A stretch of DNA of 5,482 nucleotides from positions 1-5,482 of the forward strand of contig CAIRAF010000040.1 in NCBI GenBank assembly GCA_903876465.1, written 5' to 3'. Below are positions 1 through 5,482 of the stretch, piece by piece. Position 1 is the first letter of the stretch. Every line of letters begins with the position of its first letter. A program made the position numbers and the translations under genes. Below the pieces are notes generated by a model, which had not been told where the DNA came from, made no database searches, and saw only the letters and a program-made list of their open reading frames with translations. This stretch comes from an uncultured bacterium. GTDB lineage: Bacteria > Patescibacteriota > Minisyncoccia > Phycocordibacterales > PALSA-1337.

Positions 1-78
1 CCAATCATCATGCAGCGAGGTAGGTGGTCAAAGACCGATACGGTTATGAGATATCTAGAGCACTCTAACCATATATAA
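1..78 (+). CDS. C-terminal end of a probable tyrosine recombinase/integrase (partial, 5' end outside window)
   Basis: A frame open from the left edge ends at a TAA at 76-78 and encodes 25 residues. They contain QRGRWSKTDTVMRY followed by LEHSNHI. In tyrosine recombinases the last catalytic block is Gly-x-His/Trp, then the nucleophilic Tyr nine residues later (Cre Trp315 and Tyr324). Here Trp (codon 25-27) and Tyr (codon 52-54) are exactly nine apart, and an arginine-glycine stretch precedes the Trp as in many phage-type integrases. The Arg-His-x-x-Arg residues would lie outside the window, so they cannot be checked. The frame converges on the polysaccharide operon and stops 6 bases from the end of the cupin gene. 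If the reading is right, it marks a mobile element or integration boundary beside the cluster. It could instead be a decayed remnant or a chance frame, since only 25 codons are visible. Confidence 0.55.
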   Translation, partial: PIIMQRGRWSKTDTVMRYLEHSNHI

Positions 79-84
79 AAGATA

Positions 85-606
85 CTATTTACTATGCCAA
101 AGATTAACTTCATTTTTAAGCGCTTGAAGATATTCCAAGGCATACGGTGAATCCTCAACCGGAGCCCAAGGAGCAAGCTCTTTTGATAATAAGGGATTGA
201 ATGGACCCCTTTTAACTTCGAACAATATTGCAGATGTACTCAATGCTAATACCGTATGCCAAACATTCGGAGGTATGTCTACCCCAACCCCACAATCATC
301 ATCAGAACCACAATATACTTCAGATCCAAATTTAGTAACACTTAATATCCTTCCTTCAACATCAAAAATTAGTAAAGCGAATAAACCCCTAACAGCTATC
401 AGACATTCACTTTTTGGATCCAGTGAGTGTCGATGTGGAGGTATGTAGCTATCGATGTGTATTGCATTGAATAAACGCTGACAAGGATCAGAATAATCTT
501 CATGTACATTGTAATTCTGCCTTTTTCTGGTACTTAAAAGACTATCACCTACTAAGCCCCTAAGAAAAGCATTGCAAAATAGCTTAATGCTCATGATTGA
601 GAGCAT
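85..606 (-). CDS. wbuC: WbuC-family cupin-fold metalloprotein
   Basis: This 173-residue protein resembles WbuC, a small cupin commonly found at the end of O-antigen clusters just after wbuB. Its biochemical role is not established. The N-terminal part carries the family-like RKRQNYNVH (27-35) and QRLFNA (43-48). Cupin motif 1 is PHRH (57-60) with Glu67 and Gly74. Motif 2 is IPPNVWHT (111-118). His58, His60, Glu67 and His117 are the expected metal ligands, and all are present. EVKRGPFNP (130-138) and APWAP (145-149) match the family's C-terminal signature, so the protein looks intact. The ATG at 606 overlaps the end of the upstream glycosyltransferase by 23 bases. A second in-frame ATG at 594 would give 169 residues. 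Neither has a clear Shine-Dalgarno, and both sit in an inverted repeat (584-609), which suggests translation coupled to the upstream gene. It is the last gene of the operon. Confidence 0.88.
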   Translation of the reverse strand: MLSIMSIKLFCNAFLRGLVGDSLLSTRKRQNYNVHEDYSDPCQRLFNAIHIDSYIPPHRHSLDPKSECLIAVRGLFALLIFDVEGRILSVTKFGSEVYCGSDDDCGVGVDIPPNVWHTVLALSTSAILFEVKRGPFNPLLSKELAPWAPVEDSPYALEYLQALKNEVNLWHSK

Positions 607-609
607 TAA
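584..609 (-). repeat. Perfect 9-bp inverted repeat at the wbuB/wbuC junction
   Basis: TTAATGCTC (584-592) and GAGCATTAA (601-609) are exact reverse complements separated by 8 bases. In the mRNA the 5' arm contains the first wbuC AUG (606-604), the second in-frame AUG (594-592) straddles the loop and the 3' arm, and the wbuB UAA (586-584) closes the 3' arm. No U-run follows, so it does not look like an intrinsic terminator. A hairpin that masks the start until ribosomes finishing wbuB open it is an inference. Confidence 0.6.
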
Positions 610-1786
610 TTATCTGTTTAGCAGCCCTCTCCGTTGAAAAAAGATTTTGAGCTAGATTTTTGCAACGAATTGATATCTCTTGATCATTTTTTAATGACTG
701 TATCAATGCGTCGGTAACTGACTTTAATTCAACCGCATCGAATCCAACATAGCTCGCTCCAATATGATTTTCGCTAATCAGTTCCGCTAGATCATTACCC
801 GGGTTCAGCCTCGCAAGCACAGGCAATCCTGCTTCAATATAGGATAAAAACTTTCCAGGAATATTATTTGACTTGTGACGAGGGTCTAACGCAACCAATC
901 CTATGTCACACTGAGCATATAGAGCAGGAATTTGAGCGGAATCAATCTCGTCAAAAAAAATAATGTTGGCGAGCTCACGTTGCTCCGCTAACAACTTTAA
1001 ACGAGGAAACTCGCTACCCCTACCTACGAATACAAAACCAACTTCGTACTGCTCCCTAAACAATTCAACAAGGTTCATTATTAAATCAAAGTCTTGTGCC
1101 ACCCCCATGTTGCCGGCATACACAAAAATTATCCTATCGGCTAACTGGGTTTTCTCTAGATTTATAGAACAAGAAATATTCATATCTCCGGGGGTAGTCC
1201 AATTCCATAGCAACTCCACCTTTGATTTGAATCGCTCTAAAAATCCATCATTAAAATATTTAAAATTTCCCGGGGCCTGAATGCCAATACGATCAGCTAC
1301 CTTATATTGATAAAACTCAATAAATTTAAGAATATAGTATGGCAGCCTTTTCTTCATTAAACCTAAATCTACCGCCCAGTCTGGAAACATATCCCTTAGC
1401 ACCAAATAGGCTGGACATCCATATCTTTTTTTAAGTCTGGAAATTAATGGTCCAAAAAAGATGCTCGGCGAATACCAAACAATTCCATCAAAACTTTCAT
1501 TAATGATTGGGGATGAGCCTAATCGATAAAAAATAACATAAGGTGTAATAAATTCTGCAAACGTCCTCCTTATGTATCCCATATCATTAGTTTTTGGAGT
1601 CCGAATTGATATCAACTTAAATTGATCATATGACTTAGTCTCGCAGCATGTATTGTTTGATGGGGAGGGAATAAGTACTGTGACTTTATGACCCTGCCTA
1701 TCTAGCTCATAAACTAGCTCACTCATAATGACAGCCGCAGAAGTACGCATGGGAGGAAAAGCGTCTGCAATTACTAGAAATTTCAC
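584..1786 (-). CDS. wbuB: WbuB-like GT4-type glycosyltransferase
   Basis: This 400-residue protein is a cytoplasmic or membrane-associated transferase of the GT-B fold, probably retaining. It is predicted to move the UDP-L-acetamidodideoxyhexose made by the three preceding genes onto an undecaprenyl-PP-linked acceptor. The N-terminal half starts MKFLVIADAFPP with the GT4 acceptor-domain glycine/serine region. RDMFPDWAVDLG (131-142) is characteristic of the WbuB/WcaI-like subgroup. The donor domain shows VYAGNMGVAQ (222-231), FVGRGSE (253-259) and PGKFLSYIEAGLPVLA (310-325), the usual nucleotide-sugar binding block. The start codon is GTG, preceded by GGGG at 1795-1798 with 8 bases of spacing. 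It begins 34 bases after the epimerase stop and overlaps wbuC. In E. coli O26 the WbuB in the same position is the presumed L-FucNAc transferase. Donor identity here depends on which L-sugar the reductase makes, so the donor is L-QuiNAc or L-FucNAc. Confidence 0.87.
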   Translation of the reverse strand: MKFLVIADAFPPMRTSAAVIMSELVYELDRQGHKVTVLIPSPSNNTCCETKSYDQFKLISIRTPKTNDMGYIRRTFAEFITPYVIFYRLGSSPIINESFDGIVWYSPSIFFGPLISRLKKRYGCPAYLVLRDMFPDWAVDLGLMKKRLPYYILKFIEFYQYKVADRIGIQAPGNFKYFNDGFLERFKSKVELLWNWTTPGDMNISCSINLEKTQLADRIIFVYAGNMGVAQDFDLIMNLVELFREQYEVGFVFVGRGSEFPRLKLLAEQRELANIIFFDEIDSAQIPALYAQCDIGLVALDPRHKSNNIPGKFLSYIEAGLPVLARLNPGNDLAELISENHIGASYVGFDAVELKSVTDALIQSLKNDQEISIRCKNLAQNLFSTERAAKQIINALNHEH

Positions 1787-1794
1787 AACAATAT

Positions 1795-1798
1795 CCCC
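1795..1798 (-). promoter_or_regulatory. Shine-Dalgarno-like site for the GTG start of wbuB
   Basis: GGGG in the mRNA sense lies 8 bases before the GTG at 1786. It supports that GTG as the start. The nearest upstream ATG (1800-1798) opens a frame of only five codons that ends at the TGA overlapping the GTG. Confidence 0.4.
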
Positions 1799-1820
1799 AT
1801 ATAATTTATACGTCGGCCAT

Positions 1821-2960
1821 TTAGCTAATTAGATCTTGCTTCCAAACTTTACGATTAACAAAATCGGTGTAGCTTTGTATGATTCGCAAAACTTTAAGCG
1901 ATACATTGGATACATCGTAGTCATTCACGATATTAATATCCCTATCTTGATGACGCTTCTGAGTGCCGAGAATCTCTAATCCCTGAATAATTCGATTGAA
2001 ATTATTTCCAACCATCATCACAGCACCCTCTTCAAAACCCTCAGGTCGCTCATGTACTTCACGTAAATTCAGAGCTGGAAAATTTAAGATAGATGACTCT
2101 TCAGTAATTGTTCCGCTATCCGAAAGCGTGCATATAGCTTCACACTGTAATTTCACATAATCCAAAAATCCAAATGGCTTGCAAAACTGAATTAATGGAT
2201 TGATTGCAAGCGACAAGGATTCCAAGCGCTTACGAGTTCTTGGGTGGGTAGAAAAAATGATTGGCTTTTGAAAATGTTTTGCTAACAAATTTAATGAATG
2301 AATCAAATTTGTTATGTTTTTTTCAGAATCTACATTTTCTTCCCTGTGGGAGCTTACGACAAAATATCCAGCCTTAGTTAAGCCCAGCCTTGAAAGGACT
2401 TCAGACCGATCAATTTCACTTTTATAGTAATCCAAAACCTCCTTCATAGGGCTGCCGGTTTTTATAATCTGATCAGGAGGAAATCCCTCTCTCAGCAAAT
2501 ATTCTCGAGCAATGTTGCTATATGTCATATTGATGTCAGATGTATGATCCACAATCTTTCGATTTATCTCTTCTGGAACTCGAAAATCAAAACAGCGATT
2601 TCCAGCCTCCATATGAAATACAGGGATCTTTCTTCTCTTGGCTGAAATTGCTGCCAAACAGCTATTGGTATCGCCGAGAATCAACAAAGCTTCCGGCTTG
2701 TACTTTTCAAGCACCTCATCTACAGAAATGATAATTTGTCCGATAGTTTCCGCAGCCGTTTTGCCTGCGGCGCCCAAAAATGCATCGGGCTTTCTAATAC
2801 CTAAATCATTAAAGAAAACTTCATTTAGCTCATAGTCGTAATTTTGACCAGTATGAATAATCAGATGATCACAATGTTCATCGAGTTGAGCCATTACCCT
2901 AGACAATCTTATAATTTCTGGTCGCGTTCCCACTACCGTCATGACCTTAAGCTTGTGCAT
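1821..2960 (-). CDS. Nucleotide-sugar C2-epimerase of the UDP-GlcNAc 2-epimerase family (FnlC/WbjD/QnlB type)
   Basis: This 379-residue protein inverts C2 of a UDP-2-acetamido-2,6-dideoxy-L-hexose, the last step of UDP-L-QuiNAc or UDP-L-FucNAc synthesis, in the cytoplasm. Numbered from the chosen start, it shows GTRPE (11-15), HTGQN (36-40), GDTNS (96-100), HMEAGNR (116-122), PEEINR (129-134), SSHREEN (203-209), STHPRTRKRL (237-246) and SDSGTITEE (280-288). Asp97, Glu118, Glu130 and His205 align with the catalytic Asp95, Glu117, Glu131 and His213 of E. coli WecB. HMEAGNR and the extended RVPEEINRKIVDH stretch favour the FnlC/WbjD branch over WecB. The frame extends to a GTG at 2972, but the ATG at 2960 has a GAGG 6 bases upstream and gives the family's usual N-terminus, so I chose it. 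It overlaps the dehydratase gene by 14 bases. A hydrolysing 2-epimerase (NeuC-like) is less likely, given the neighbours. Confidence 0.93.
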   Translation of the reverse strand: MHKLKVMTVVGTRPEIIRLSRVMAQLDEHCDHLIIHTGQNYDYELNEVFFNDLGIRKPDAFLGAAGKTAAETIGQIIISVDEVLEKYKPEALLILGDTNSCLAAISAKRRKIPVFHMEAGNRCFDFRVPEEINRKIVDHTSDINMTYSNIAREYLLREGFPPDQIIKTGSPMKEVLDYYKSEIDRSEVLSRLGLTKAGYFVVSSHREENVDSEKNITNLIHSLNLLAKHFQKPIIFSTHPRTRKRLESLSLAINPLIQFCKPFGFLDYVKLQCEAICTLSDSGTITEESSILNFPALNLREVHERPEGFEEGAVMMVGNNFNRIIQGLEILGTQKRHQDRDINIVNDYDVSNVSLKVLRIIQSYTDFVNRKVWKQDLIS

Positions 2961-3963
2961 TAAGCGCCTCACGAATGATTTCCAACTTTAAAAGCGTATT
3001 TTTAACGCCGTCAATATTCAGTCGATGAGTATTGTGGGAAGTGTAGTCCTCAATTTCAGAAACCTCCATCTCACCCTCTACAAAATACTTCCCGTAATTC
3101 AAATCTCTAGAGTCCGATGGAATACGGAAATACTCACCAAGATCTTCGGCCCTTGCCATCTCCTCCCTTGAAACCAACGACTCAAATAACTTCTCACCAT
3201 GCCTAGTTCCAATAACCTTAATCTCCGATTCTTTATTCAACATTTCTGCCATCGCTTGAGCTAAATCCTGAATTGTTGAAGCTGGAGCCTTTTGAACAAA
3301 TATATCCCCAGGATTAGCATGTTCAAATGCGTACATCACCAGGTCCACCGATTCATCCAATGACATCAAAAAGCGAGTCATATTTGGATCCGTAATAGTT
3401 ATAGGCTTATTTGAGCGAATTTGATCCAAAAACAAAGGGATCACGGAGCCTCTAGATGCCATTACATTTCCATATCTAGTAGCACATAAAACTGTTTTTT
3501 TGGGATCACAGATTCTTGCTTTAGCTGCCATCACTTTCTCCATCATGGCCTTAGAAATACCCATGGCATTGATTGGGTAGACAGCCTTATCTGTGCTCAA
3601 AACCACGCACTTCTTAACCTCATTTTCAATCGCTGATCGCATTACATTTTCTGCGCCCAACACATTCGTACGAATCGCCTCCATTGGATAAAATTCACAA
3701 GAAGGGACTTGCTTTAAGGCTGCGGCATGAAATACATAGTCGACCCCAATCATGGCGTCATTAACAGAGTCTAAATTACGTACATCGCCAATATAAAATT
3801 TTACTTTTTCATTCTTCAATCGAATGCGCATATCCTCTTGCTTCTTTTCATCCCGGCTAAATATCCGAATCTCTTCAAGATCAGATCGAATAAATCTTTC
3901 AAGAACTGCATTTCCAAATGAACCTGTCCCACCTGTAATTAATAGTGTTTTATTTTTTAACAT
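2947..3963 (-). CDS. fnlA: UDP-GlcNAc 4,6-dehydratase/epimerase (FnlA/WbjB/CapE family)
   Basis: This 338-residue extended SDR catalyses the first committed step. It oxidises and dehydrates UDP-D-GlcNAc to a 4-keto-6-deoxy sugar and epimerises it to the L-series (C5, and C3 in the FnlA family). GGTGSFG (11-17) is the NAD(P)-binding Rossmann loop, FYIGDVRN (56-63) the adenine pocket and FHAAALKQVP (78-87) the core motif. STDKA (123-127) provides the Thr/Asp/Lys catalytic residues. The usual YxxxK appears as Met134-x-x-x-Lys138 (MGISK), the replacement known in CapE/FnlA enzymes, so it marks the family and is not a defect. ATRYGNVMASRGSV (161-174) and TDPNMTRF (191-198) are the substrate-binding parts. 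The tail YFRIPSDSRDLNY (278-290) is the Polysacc_syn_2C extension. Length and ends match the family. The ATG at 3963 lies 19 bases after the reductase stop, with no clear Shine-Dalgarno. PseB/FlaA1 is excluded by the Met and the C-terminal extension. Confidence 0.95.
   Translation of the reverse strand: MLKNKTLLITGGTGSFGNAVLERFIRSDLEEIRIFSRDEKKQEDMRIRLKNEKVKFYIGDVRNLDSVNDAMIGVDYVFHAAALKQVPSCEFYPMEAIRTNVLGAENVMRSAIENEVKKCVVLSTDKAVYPINAMGISKAMMEKVMAAKARICDPKKTVLCATRYGNVMASRGSVIPLFLDQIRSNKPITITDPNMTRFLMSLDESVDLVMYAFEHANPGDIFVQKAPASTIQDLAQAMAEMLNKESEIKVIGTRHGEKLFESLVSREEMARAEDLGEYFRIPSDSRDLNYGKYFVEGEMEVSEIEDYTSHNTHRLNIDGVKNTLLKLEIIREALNAQA
2967..2970 (-). promoter_or_regulatory. Ribosome binding site that decides the epimerase start
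   Basis: GAGG in the mRNA sense, followed by CGCTTA (6 bases) and then ATG at 2960. It lies inside the upstream dehydratase gene. Its spacing is ideal for the ATG, whereas the longer frame's GTG at 2972 would place the site inside the coding sequence. Confidence 0.6.
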
Positions 3964-3982
3964 TTATATGCATTCGAAAGAT

Positions 3983-4867
3983 TTATAAAAAATCGTACAT
4001 GTCTTTAATTAATTTAGGCCATGACATAGGAATAAATCCAGTAGCATTTCTAAACTTACTGGAATCTAAAGATCTATCAATGACCAAGGAGTCGTCAGGA
4101 ATAATGTCTATTTTCTTGGCATACTGCTTGGCAACAAGCCTCAAAAGCTCATATTTACTAATGGGATCAGAAGACACATGAAATAGACCAGTAAGTTCAC
4201 GATTTGGAATAACAAAATTCCGTATAACCCTTGCAAGAACAACAGTAGGCAGCCCGGTAAAGACAGCCTGAGTATACCCATTTACCGGACCATTCTGAGA
4301 CAAGAACCAATTAATAAGACTTCTATTTCCAGACACCTCATGGCCAATAATAGAAGTTCTTATAGTGATTGAGTTTGGATAATAGACCTCACCCATTAAT
4401 TTAGAGCGCCCGTACAGGTCATCCGCATCCGCAATAGCCTCTTCTGAATACATTCCTTTTGACCCAGAAAAAACACAGTCAGTGCTGATTTGAATAAACC
4501 TAGATTGATTCAACTGGCAAATTCTAGCTAATCTATGAGGGAGAATTGAATTTATTGGTAAGGTGTGGATGGGGTCTGCTGATTGCTCTAACTGTTTAAC
4601 AACCCCAATGCAATTAATAACAATATCTGGCCTAATAGATCCGAATACACCAATTAGGGCATCAAGATCTCCAGCATCAATTCCATAAATTATTTTTTCC
4701 TCTATATTGCAAGGGAGAGAATTCAAAGGCATACGATTGCGTGCCGTAGCAAAAACCTCAAATTCGCCTGCATCAGAAAAATCACGCAATAAAGCATTTC
4801 CGAGCATCCCGCCGGCACCCAAAATAAGCACTCTCAATTTTTGTTTTATAGGCGAAGATTTATTCAT
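3983..4867 (-). CDS. RmlD-like SDR reductase of nucleotide-sugar synthesis (WbvR/QnlA type)
   Basis: This 294-residue cytoplasmic NAD(P)H-dependent enzyme is predicted to reduce the 4-keto group of the FnlA product. It shows GAGGMLG (17-23) for cofactor binding, DIVINCIGVVKQL (81-93), STDCVFSG (128-135) with the catalytic Thr/Asp region, and YGRSK (152-156) with Tyr152 and Lys156. RTSIIGHE (170-177), GLFHVSSDPISK (227-238) and VIDRSLDSSKFR (262-273) are typical of the RmlD subgroup found beside FnlA-type dehydratases. The protein stops at the end of the SDR fold. FnlB/WbjC/CapF, the reductase of the L-FucNAc route, is about 370 residues with a C-terminal cupin domain that is absent here. That favours UDP-L-RhaNAc, then UDP-L-QuiNAc, as the product. 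True RmlD (dTDP-rhamnose) is less likely because no rmlA/B/C is adjacent. Its ATG overlaps the upstream glycosyltransferase stop by 8 bases, with no clear Shine-Dalgarno, which suggests coupled translation. Confidence 0.88.
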   Translation of the reverse strand: MNKSSPIKQKLRVLILGAGGMLGNALLRDFSDAGEFEVFATARNRMPLNSLPCNIEEKIIYGIDAGDLDALIGVFGSIRPDIVINCIGVVKQLEQSADPIHTLPINSILPHRLARICQLNQSRFIQISTDCVFSGSKGMYSEEAIADADDLYGRSKLMGEVYYPNSITIRTSIIGHEVSGNRSLINWFLSQNGPVNGYTQAVFTGLPTVVLARVIRNFVIPNRELTGLFHVSSDPISKYELLRLVAKQYAKKIDIIPDDSLVIDRSLDSSKFRNATGFIPMSWPKLIKDMYDFL

Positions 4868-5482
4868 AAATAAAATTTAAAAATTCAGAAGGGGTAACAA
4901 TTTCTCTTACAGGCAAATTGAAATTTAGAAATTTTTTTATCGTACGAGCTAATGAGTTAGCAGAATTTGGATCGAATGTTAAGATTGGGTTGCATACATC
5001 ATAAACATAATCTAATTCACTCGCGACAATTGGAATCTTTAACTGAGCCGCCTCTACTAAAGGGATGCCAAATGATTCAGCAAGAGAGGGGTAAATTAAC
5101 GCACTTGACTCTAGGTAAGACTTTATAAGACCATCTCGAGTAAGTGTTCCAAGATTGATTACCTTAACCCCTAAATTATTAAGTCGTACTATTTCCTCCA
5201 TTAGACTCGGTGGGGATGATTTTGGGTCCAATGTTAGAGCTAATATTGGAAATAAACCATCCTCGGCGCTTAACTCCCATGCCTTTAACAATAGTCTATG
5301 ATTCTTATGTGGCAAAGAATCTGCAACATAAATGAAATCATATTTTTTAACATAGGTATGAGAGCTTTCCAATTCAATTTTTTTTATGAACGGGACAACC
5401 TCAACTTTATGAAATATTTTTTTATGCAGAAAGGATTTTTCAATCCAAGTTGTTAGATCACTTTTCATTGTCTCAGTTTGTA
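4860..5482 (-). CDS. GT4-type glycosyltransferase, C-terminal part (5' end outside window)
   Basis: The visible 206 or so residues are the donor-binding half of a GT-B glycosyltransferase. The frame has an ATG at 5468, but it stays open to the right edge. The residues before that Met read QTET, and the resulting QTETMKSDL matches the hinge common in GT4 enzymes, so this Met is internal and the N-terminal acceptor domain lies outside. Numbering from that Met, VVPF (24-27) starts the C-terminal domain, YVADSLPHKNHRLLLKAW (47-64) is the loop that opens it, and INLGTLTRDGLIKSYLESSA (104-123) leads to YPSLAESFGIPLVEA (126-140). Glu131 and Glu139 form the EX7E motif that binds and helps activate the donor. 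IVASELDYV (147-155) follows. The usual C-terminal helix is present, so the 3' end looks complete. It overlaps the reductase start by 8 bases. The transferred sugar cannot be told from sequence, but a mannose- or rhamnose-type hexose is common for such enzymes. Confidence 0.85.
   Translation of the reverse strand, partial: QTETMKSDLTTWIEKSFLHKKIFHKVEVVPFIKKIELESSHTYVKKYDFIYVADSLPHKNHRLLLKAWELSAEDGLFPILALTLDPKSSPPSLMEEIVRLNNLGVKVINLGTLTRDGLIKSYLESSALIYPSLAESFGIPLVEAAQLKIPIVASELDYVYDVCNPILTFDPNSANSLARTIKKFLNFNLPVREIVTPSEFLNFIYE

Noticed and set aside
56..67. Short dyad TAGAGCACTCTA near the convergent gene ends, considered as a terminator
   Set aside because: The stem is 5 bp with a 2-base centre, lies within the plus-strand coding frame and is not followed by a T-run, so it is not a convincing terminator.
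197..448. Plus-strand frame of 83 codons inside wbuC
   Set aside because: It lies opposite a well-supported cupin gene, has no family resemblance and no ribosome binding site.
963..1280. Plus-strand frame of 105 codons inside wbuB
   Set aside because: It is antisense to conserved glycosyltransferase motifs, its composition is typical of a reverse-strand shadow, and no domain is recognised.
1783..1800. Five-codon mini-frame ending at the wbuB GTG (GTGA overlap), considered as a leader peptide
   Set aside because: It has no Shine-Dalgarno of its own. The GGGG it contains is better explained as the wbuB ribosome binding site.
1787..1820. 34-base gap between epimerase and wbuB, considered for a promoter or attenuator
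   Set aside because: It is A+T-rich, but there is no recognisable -35/-10 pair and no hairpin.
2540..2835. Two overlapping plus-strand frames inside the epimerase gene
   Set aside because: They are antisense to catalytic motifs of the epimerase and have no independent support.
3945..4181. Plus-strand frame of 78 codons across the fnlA/reductase junction
   Set aside because: It is antisense to the reductase C-terminus, with no recognisable product.

Overview
This window is the 3' part of a surface-polysaccharide (O-antigen or capsule) gene cluster, read entirely from the minus strand, so the gene order runs from the right edge to the left. The A+T-rich bases (about 40% G+C by eye), the gene families and the tight packing fit a Gram-negative proteobacterium. 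A low-GC betaproteobacterium of the Polynucleobacter type is a plausible guess, but nothing here proves the lineage.

Layout in transcription order: (1) the C-terminal part of a GT4-type glycosyltransferase that runs off the right edge; (2) a 294-residue RmlD-like SDR reductase; (3) an FnlA/WbjB/CapE-type UDP-GlcNAc 4,6-dehydratase/epimerase; (4) an FnlC/WbjD-type nucleotide-sugar C2-epimerase; (5) a WbuB-like glycosyltransferase; (6) a WbuC-family cupin. Genes overlap or lie 8-34 bases apart, so one polycistronic message is likely, with its promoter to the right of the window. No intergenic stretch exceeds 34 bases, and no promoter, terminator, RNA gene or CRISPR array was seen.

Genes 2-4 form a complete route from UDP-D-GlcNAc to a UDP-2-acetamido-2,6-dideoxy-L-hexose. 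The reductase is a short RmlD-type enzyme without the C-terminal cupin domain of FnlB/WbjC/CapF. That favours the WbvB-WbvR-WbvD (FnlA-QnlA-QnlB) scheme, with UDP-L-RhaNAc and then UDP-L-QuiNAc as products, over UDP-L-FucNAc. The WbuB-like enzyme would transfer this sugar to the lipid-linked repeat unit, the partial transferase would add another sugar, and the cupin has no established role.

The cluster ends abruptly at the left edge. Six bases after the wbuC stop, a convergent plus-strand frame ends whose last 25 residues look like the C-terminus of a tyrosine recombinase (Trp and Tyr nine residues apart, as in Cre). This suggests the cluster abuts a mobile element or island boundary. Other points of note are a perfect 9-bp inverted repeat at the wbuB/wbuC junction that holds the wbuC start and the wbuB stop, a better start for the epimerase than its longest frame, and a gene order with the reductase ahead of the dehydratase.
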